Source: Rachycentron canadum
Lineage: Eukaryota; Chordata; Actinopteri; Carangiformes; Rachycentridae
Reading direction: 5' to 3'
Length of the DNA stretch: 64,000 nucleotides
NCBI GenBank assembly: GCA_038496675.1
Contig: CM076655.1
Span: 20,264,005-20,328,004, forward strand
In this document: in pieces, positions 63,061-64,000 of the stretch
How positions within the stretch are numbered: the stretch's first letter is position 1
How the letters are laid out: each line of letters opens with the position of its first letter
Notes under the pieces: generated by a model
The model's input: the letters and a program-made list of their open reading frames with translations, nothing else
Database searches by the model: none
What the model was told of the DNA's origin: nothing
Translations under genes and position numbers: made by a program

Positions 63061-64000
63061 TACATGCAAACACTCTCACATGTTTCCAGGAAAAGTGTCA
63101 GTGACGGCAGATAAGAGAGTAAAGCAGCTCAGGACAGTCTGTTATGAAGAGGAAGGTAATAACTTTGCAGACTGATTCCTCCACAGTAGAAAATAACATT
63201 AGACACATTTTATAGGTCTGATGAAAAGTGTAGTTATCTGTGTCATTTTTCTCTCTCTTTTTTGGAATAAATTTGCAGCAACAGCTGAAATCTGCTGCTG
63301 AATTTGTCATATCCAATAAAAGTTGACTTTTAAGATGAAATATGAGAAGATATACATATTTTTTTGCTTCACACAGAAAAACACACAAATATTGTAGATT
63401 TATATGGTGTTTCTATGATTTGATATTAATAATTAATATTTTTTGTTTATCACTGTGACTTTTATAGAACTGAAAACTTTGGATGGAAAAGTTTTGGCTG
63501 ATGAGATACTTTGGCCTAATGACAAATACAACAGAGCAATCATGCTAAGCAGTTACTCCCACTGTGTTCATGAATACCTTTTTTTTCTGACTCATGTTAT
63601 TGGGCTACAATGCTGTGGCCCACTTACATGTTTTCTTCTCTTTTTTTTTTGCCAAGTGCATCATGGTCCATCACATTTATAACATGTACTTAATATATAA
63701 ACAGTGAAGTCCACAGTGCATACTCACATCAGGACCTTTATGATTCAAAGGAAAGTTTCCATAAGAAAATATGTTCAAGTAAACTTGTTTTAACCATGGA
63801 GTGATTGTTTAAACTCTGAATTCATTTTCCCCACACAGAAATGAAAGATTAATGTGTACCCACACTAGACTTGTTGTGCATTCTGTATAAATGTTTCTGT
63901 GGAAGGAAATGTTTAAGGGCTTCTCAATTTGTCATATCAAAGCAGAGACACCGCTTGGAACAATATTCCCTCCTGTTCCCAATTTCCTTTCTTGCCCGGC
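63061..64000. other. upstream flank of pdgfc
   Basis: AT content rises again beyond the CpG-rich region. I see no exon, RNA gene or recognisable repeat here. Confidence 0.7.

Noticed and set aside
1..64000. CRISPR arrays, bacterial operons, viral genes, complete autonomous transposons
   Set aside because: No regular repeat-spacer structure, bacterial gene organisation, or long reverse transcriptase, integrase or transposase frame is visible. The window is ordinary vertebrate gene-plus-intron DNA.

Overview
The window is teleost fish nuclear DNA, probably from a percomorph-like species. Evidence for this is an AT-rich vertebrate background, GT-AG introns, fish-type tRNA-derived SINEs, the common 'GTTAGCATGCTAAC' and 'TTAGCTTAGCATAAAG' interspersed repeats, many CA/TG microsatellites, and one clearly recognisable gene with vertebrate exon structure. 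The species itself is an inference. There is no prokaryotic-style gene array, no CRISPR and no complete autonomous transposon.

The one protein-coding gene I can support is pdgfc (platelet-derived growth factor C), on the minus strand. All six coding exons lie inside the window: exon 1 62185-62296, exon 2 34962-35154, exon 3 29661-29841, exon 4 21440-21647, exon 5 21072-21292 and exon 6 19846-19959. Every junction has GT/AG with matching phases. The joined CDS is 1029 nt (342 residues plus stop; human PDGF-C is 345). Order of parts: signal peptide, CUB domain, hinge with a basic activation site, PDGF/VEGF cystine-knot domain, CXC tail. The promoter-side region (about 62300-63060) is CpG-rich, with candidate uORFs and two divergent TATA-like boxes.

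Layout: 1 to about 18.8 kb is 3' flanking DNA with repeats only. About 18.8-19.85 kb is the candidate 3' UTR. 19.85-62.3 kb is pdgfc, including a 27-kb intron 1. 62.3-64 kb is promoter and upstream flank. Inside intron 1, on the opposite strand, are three tRNA-Ser(GCT)-type loci (47255, 47677, 48836). One is near consensus but has no nearby T-run, one has decayed mainly at CpG sites, and one looks intact with a terminator. The upstream flanks of the last two are related, so they arose by local duplication.

I did not find a previously undescribed multi-gene system. The points most worth checking are the tRNA cluster and its CpG-biased decay, the changed activation site and receptor-binding tail of this PDGF-C, the divergent TATA pair, and several repeat-free intronic stretches that may be conserved regulatory elements.
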